This document shows positions 5,621 to 8,967 of a stretch of DNA of 8,967 nucleotides, piece after piece. Below the pieces are notes generated by a model. It searched no databases and was not told the DNA's origin. It worked only from the letters and a program-made list of their open reading frames with translations. How positions within the stretch are numbered: the stretch's first letter is position 1; every line of letters starts with the position of its first letter. Source of the DNA: an uncultured Eubacteriales bacterium (GTDB lineage: Bacteria > Bacillota > Clostridia > Oscillospirales > CAG-382); assembly GCA_900546385.1 (NCBI GenBank), contig URCT01000102.1, forward strand, positions 1-8,967, read 5' to 3'. The position numbers and the translations under genes were made by a program.

Positions 5621-7030
5621 TTATTCGTTGTTCACGATATTCTGCATCCATTTGCCGCTTCTTACTAAAATGATCCCGACAATATCCTTGATGATATCCA
5701 CCGAGAGCGTGCAGGCATAAAGCGGCACGATCGGCATAGCGGTGAATTTTGCCAATAAAAAGGCCACCGGGAAATTAACGCACAGCATAAACACACTGTC
5801 AAACAGAAACGTCAAAACGGTCTTTCCGCCGGAGCGTAAGGTGAAATAACAGTTGTTGGCAATGGTGTTGACGAGAATGTAGCCCGAATAGACTCGTAAG
5901 AACGAAGTGGCAAGCTGCTTTTCGTGGGCGGCTGTGCCTTGATAGAGATTCGGTAAAAACGGCGCCAAATTGAAGAGAACAAAGCTTGTTCCAAGGCAAA
6001 TGAGAAACGAAAAGACGATGAGTCTGGCATCGGCACGTTTGGCTTCTTCCATTTTGTTGGCACCGAGCAGATTTCCGACGATAATGGCGATGGCATTTCC
6101 GAAAGCAATGGTAATTACATTGAAAATGTCGGTGATGGTCGTTGAAATATTATACCCGGCAACCACATCCAATCCGCGCAGCGAATAGCAATAGGTGAGG
6201 GAAGCAACGCCAATGGCCCATAAGGTTTCATTGATAAGAAGCGGAACGCTTTTGGGTAGAACGGTTTTGACAAACTCAAGCGGTACACGCAGCGTTTTGC
6301 AAACACCGTGCAGAAATGCATAAATATCACGCACGCGTACCGTAACGGCGGTGATCGCAAGCTCCACAAATTTTGCAATCACTGTGGCGATGGCTGCGCC
6401 TCGAACACCGAGAGCCGGAGCACCGAAATGTCCGAAAATCAAGATGTAATTGAGCGTTAGATTCGTGATAATGGCGGCAATTCCGGAAACCATGGGAAGC
6501 TTGGTATGTTCTGTTTCACGAAGCGTGCTGGAATAGGCTTCGTTCACTGCCTGCGGAATGATTCCGAAAATGATGACAGACAGATACTGCGTGGCGTAGG
6601 AAAGTGTACGGGTAAGGTCAAGATCGCGGTTGGTTTCGCTTTCGTGCAAGAAAAGCTGTATTAACGTCGGCCCGGCTGTTATGAGCGCCGTTAATGCCAA
6701 AATAAGCACGGCGAGATTGCAATACACTTTTAAGCGAAAGCTTTTTTTGACACCTTCATAATCGCCTTTGCCATAAAACTGTGCAGTGAAAATGCCGACA
6801 CCGGCACAGCCGCCGAATAAGCAGAGGTTGTAGACAAAAATCAACTTGTTGACGATCGAGACAGCCGTCATTTGTTCTGTGCCGACTGCACCAACCATCA
6901 CATTGTCAAGCAAATTGACAAAGTTTGTAATGCCGTTTTGAATCATGATCGGAACGGCCACCGAAAGTGCTTTTTTGTAAAAGGCACGGTCTCCAATATA
7001 ATAACCGAGCTTTTGTTTGATCTTGTTCAT
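5621..7030 (-). CDS. MATE-family multidrug/cation efflux transporter
   Basis: This polytopic membrane protein of 469 residues has two homologous MatE halves and about 12 membrane helices. Typical MATE segments are visible: KKALSVAVPIMIQNGITNFVNLLDNVMVG near the start, the GVGIFTAQFYGKGD stretch, LRETEHTKLPMVSGIAA..NLTLNYILIFG before the domain linker, and AIAIIVGNLLGANKMEEAKR in the second half. MATE proteins export drugs, toxins or metabolites using a sodium or proton gradient; the substrate here is unknown. The start is ATG at 7030 with an AAAAAGGA site 7 nt upstream (7038-7045). A longer in-frame start at 7150 lies inside feoB and would add 40 non-membrane residues, so it was rejected. It follows feoB by 26 nt and is probably co-transcribed with it. 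It ends toward the shared terminator. Confidence 0.92.
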   Translation of the reverse strand: MNKIKQKLGYYIGDRAFYKKALSVAVPIMIQNGITNFVNLLDNVMVGAVGTEQMTAVSIVNKLIFVYNLCLFGGCAGVGIFTAQFYGKGDYEGVKKSFRLKVYCNLAVLILALTALITAGPTLIQLFLHESETNRDLDLTRTLSYATQYLSVIIFGIIPQAVNEAYSSTLRETEHTKLPMVSGIAAIITNLTLNYILIFGHFGAPALGVRGAAIATVIAKFVELAITAVTVRVRDIYAFLHGVCKTLRVPLEFVKTVLPKSVPLLINETLWAIGVASLTYCYSLRGLDVVAGYNISTTITDIFNVITIAFGNAIAIIVGNLLGANKMEEAKRADARLIVFSFLICLGTSFVLFNLAPFLPNLYQGTAAHEKQLATSFLRVYSGYILVNTIANNCYFTLRSGGKTVLTFLFDSVFMLCVNFPVAFLLAKFTAMPIVPLYACTLSVDIIKDIVGIILVRSGKWMQNIVNNE

Positions 7031-7056
7031 AAGAAAATCCTTTTTGTACGAATTAT

Positions 7057-8967
7057 TTAGGCGATAAACAGACAGGCGATGCGGTAAACGATCCAAGCGC
7101 ATACCCAGGCGACTGCCGTTTGGAACAGCATACGCTTGGCAGTTGCCCAAAACGAGGCAAGCTCTCGTCCGATGGCTGCGGCTGCCGCCACGCAGGGCAT
7201 ATACAACAGTGCGAACGTCAAGAATGACAAAACCGACGCGAGAGAAGAAAACTCAGCATGCAGGGCTTCTTCGAAAGGCAGAGCCGATTCGGTCAAAATC
7301 TTGAGCGAGCTGATAACAGCTTCCTTGGCCGTCAGCCCTGTAATCAGCGCAGTAACGGTTTTCCAGTTGCCAAAGCCGAGCGGCGCGAATACCGGCGCGA
7401 CCAACCGTCCGATATGTGCTAAAATGCTGTCGGAGGTGTCCGAAACGAGCGTCATCGAAAAACCGAAGTTTTGCAAAAACCAAAGAATGACGGTGGATAA
7501 GAAGATGACCGTAAATGCCTTGACGATAAAATCTTTGGCCTTTTCTGCCATTAACGTAAGTGTGTTGCGTGCTGTCGGCAGACGGTAGGTCGGCAATTCC
7601 ATGACAAAAGATTCAGGCTTTTCTGTTTTATCGTTGCCTTTTAAGATGAGCATAACGAGAATCCCGACAGCAATGCCGCCGAAATACAACGAAAGAATGA
7701 CGGGAAGCGGATTTTTCGGAAAAAACACGCCGGTAAACAGGACATAAATCGGCAGCTTGGCACTGCATGAAATGAAAGGCACCAGCGCGATGGCCTTTCG
7801 GCGTTCGGTTTCGCTGCCAACCGTTCTTGCGGCCATGACCGCCGGAACCGAACAGCCGAAGCCGATGAGTAACGGCACAAACGTTTTGCCGGAAAGGCCG
7901 AGCTTGCGCATGGGTTTATCCATAATGAAAGCTACGCGTGCCATGTAGCCGGTGTCCTCTAACAGAGAGAGAAAGAAAAACAGTGTAACAATGGTCGGCA
8001 AGAAGGAGAGAATGCTGCCGATGCCTGTAAAGATGCCGCCGATGATCAGCGAATGCAGTGTCGGTGCCACATGAAGCGACGTAAGCAGTCTGTCGGATAA
8101 CGCGATGAAGGCGTTAATTGCCGCTGTGAAGAGTGACGACAGTGTTCCGCCCGGAAAAACGAATGTGAAGAAAAAGACAAGTGCCATGATAACGAAAAAC
8201 ATCGGAAAAGCGGTGTATTTTCCGGTTAACAGACGGTCGATCTGCTCGGAAATCCGCTCCTCTTTGGAGATCGTTTTCGGCTTCTTGACGCATTTGGCGC
8301 ACAAACGTTCAATAAACTGATAACGTGCGTCGGCAAGTGCCGCATAGGAATCACCGTCGTTTGTTGCCGCTTGGACGGCTTGTGCGATGGCGTCCGTCTG
8401 CTTTTTTGTCAGCGTGAACGGAAAAACCATGGACGGATCGCTGTCAAACAGCTTGGAGGCACAGAAACGAAGCGGCATACCGCTATTTTGAGCGTCTGTT
8501 TTGACAATGTCGGCGATATCATCCAACGCTTTTTGCACCGGCTCGTCAAAGCGCGGCACGATCGGCAGGCGGTGCTTTTGTACGGTGTCTCTTACCGAAG
8601 ATATCAAAGCAGATGTGCCTTCATTTTGCGAGGCGGTTACCGGGACTACCGGAACGCCGAGTGCTTGCGAAAGGGCATTTACGTCTATTTCAATGCCGGC
8701 GGATTTGGCAGCGTCCATGCGGTTTAAGGCCAATACCGTCGGAATCTGCGCTTCAAACAGCTGGAGAGTTAAATATAAGCTGCGTTCGATGCCCGTGGCA
8801 TCGACGATGTTGATAACGCAATCCGGTTTTTCCAGTAAAAGAAAATCGCGTGCAACCGTTTCTTCGGAAGTATAGGTGGTCAAGGAATATAGGCCTGGCA
8901 GATCCACAAGAATCATGTCGGTATTTTCTTTAATCGTGCCTTCTTTTTTTTCGACCGTTACACCCGG
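7057..8967 (-). CDS. feoB: Ferrous iron transporter FeoB (5' end outside the window)
   Basis: The 636 visible residues cover nearly all of FeoB, the membrane protein that imports Fe(II) and carries an N-terminal GTPase. The frame is open to the right edge; the P-loop (G1) and start codon lie outside, probably about 35 residues. Visible motifs, numbered from the edge: PGVTVE with the G2 threonine at 4, G3 DLPG at 22-25, G4 NRMD at 82-85 and G5 TASQNEG at 111-117. A helical GDI-like region follows, then the membrane domain with two Gate repeats. The permeation motifs GFGCSVPA (369-376) and PFISCSAKLP (397-406) are present, the first with S where N is usual. The C-terminus LYMPCVAAAAAIGREL is also typical. 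No frameshift is seen. feoA, if present, would be to the right. The MATE gene follows. Confidence 0.96.
   Translation of the reverse strand, partial: PGVTVEKKEGTIKENTDMILVDLPGLYSLTTYTSEETVARDFLLLEKPDCVINIVDATGIERSLYLTLQLFEAQIPTVLALNRMDAAKSAGIEIDVNALSQALGVPVVPVTASQNEGTSALISSVRDTVQKHRLPIVPRFDEPVQKALDDIADIVKTDAQNSGMPLRFCASKLFDSDPSMVFPFTLTKKQTDAIAQAVQAATNDGDSYAALADARYQFIERLCAKCVKKPKTISKEERISEQIDRLLTGKYTAFPMFFVIMALVFFFTFVFPGGTLSSLFTAAINAFIALSDRLLTSLHVAPTLHSLIIGGIFTGIGSILSFLPTIVTLFFFLSLLEDTGYMARVAFIMDKPMRKLGLSGKTFVPLLIGFGCSVPAVMAARTVGSETERRKAIALVPFISCSAKLPIYVLFTGVFFPKNPLPVILSLYFGGIAVGILVMLILKGNDKTEKPESFVMELPTYRLPTARNTLTLMAEKAKDFIVKAFTVIFLSTVILWFLQNFGFSMTLVSDTSDSILAHIGRLVAPVFAPLGFGNWKTVTALITGLTAKEAVISSLKILTESALPFEEALHAEFSSLASVLSFLTFALLYMPCVAAAAAIGRELASFWATAKRMLFQTAVAWVCAWIVYRIACLFIA

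Noticed and set aside
7031..7150. N-terminal extension of the MATE protein to an upstream start
   Set aside because: It would overlap the conserved feoB C-terminus by 94 bases and add 40 residues unlike any MATE N-terminus; ATG 7030 has a good ribosome binding site.
1..8967. tRNA, rRNA, CRISPR, insertion sequence or phage gene
   Set aside because: No repeats with regular spacing, no transposase or integrase motif, no cloverleaf; nearly all of the window is accounted for by recognised chromosomal genes.

Overview
The window looks like chromosomal DNA of a spore-forming, low-to-mid GC Firmicute, most likely a Clostridia member of the Oscillospiraceae/Ruminococcaceae type. The evidence is the conserved order spoVB-like flippase, mazG, rqcP (yabO), yabP, yabQ, divIC, together with strong AGGAGG-type ribosome binding sites, a TTGCCT-17-TATACT promoter, a [4Fe-4S] class I fumarase and FeoB iron uptake. 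Genus cannot be assigned from this sequence. I see no mobile element, CRISPR array, tRNA or rRNA, and no gene that looks foreign.

Left part (1-4822, + strand): the last 54 codons of an unrecognised gene are followed by a tightly packed run of seven genes. These are a MOP-superfamily SpoVB/YabM-like lipid flippase, a MazG nucleotide pyrophosphohydrolase, the S4-domain ribosome quality control factor RqcP, the sporulation proteins YabP and YabQ, the septum protein DivIC, and a class I fumarate hydratase alpha subunit. Most gaps are from -4 to about 35 nt. The exception is 81 nt before yabP, which holds a weak candidate sigma-E promoter and a hairpin. The core matches the Bacillus yabM-yabN-yabO-yabP-yabQ-divIC cluster. 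The fumarase is out of theme and lacks its usual adjacent beta subunit.

Middle (4823-5620): a good sigma-A promoter with extended -10 drives a monocistronic long-form hibernation factor (hpf). Its mRNA should begin almost directly with a 7-bp, GAAA-capped hairpin. A strong, apparently bidirectional terminator lies between hpf and the convergent unit on its right, followed by a second 10-bp inverted repeat and a 14-bp palindrome.

Right part (5621-8967, - strand): feoB, the GTP-binding ferrous iron transporter, runs in from the right edge and lacks its first few dozen codons. It is followed 26 nt later by a MATE-family efflux transporter, so the two are probably co-transcribed.

I found no convincing undescribed system. 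The points most worth a second look are the orphan fumarase alpha gene, a MazG whose C-terminal domain has lost its metal-binding acidic residues, the 5'-terminal hairpin on hpf, and the feoB-MATE pairing.
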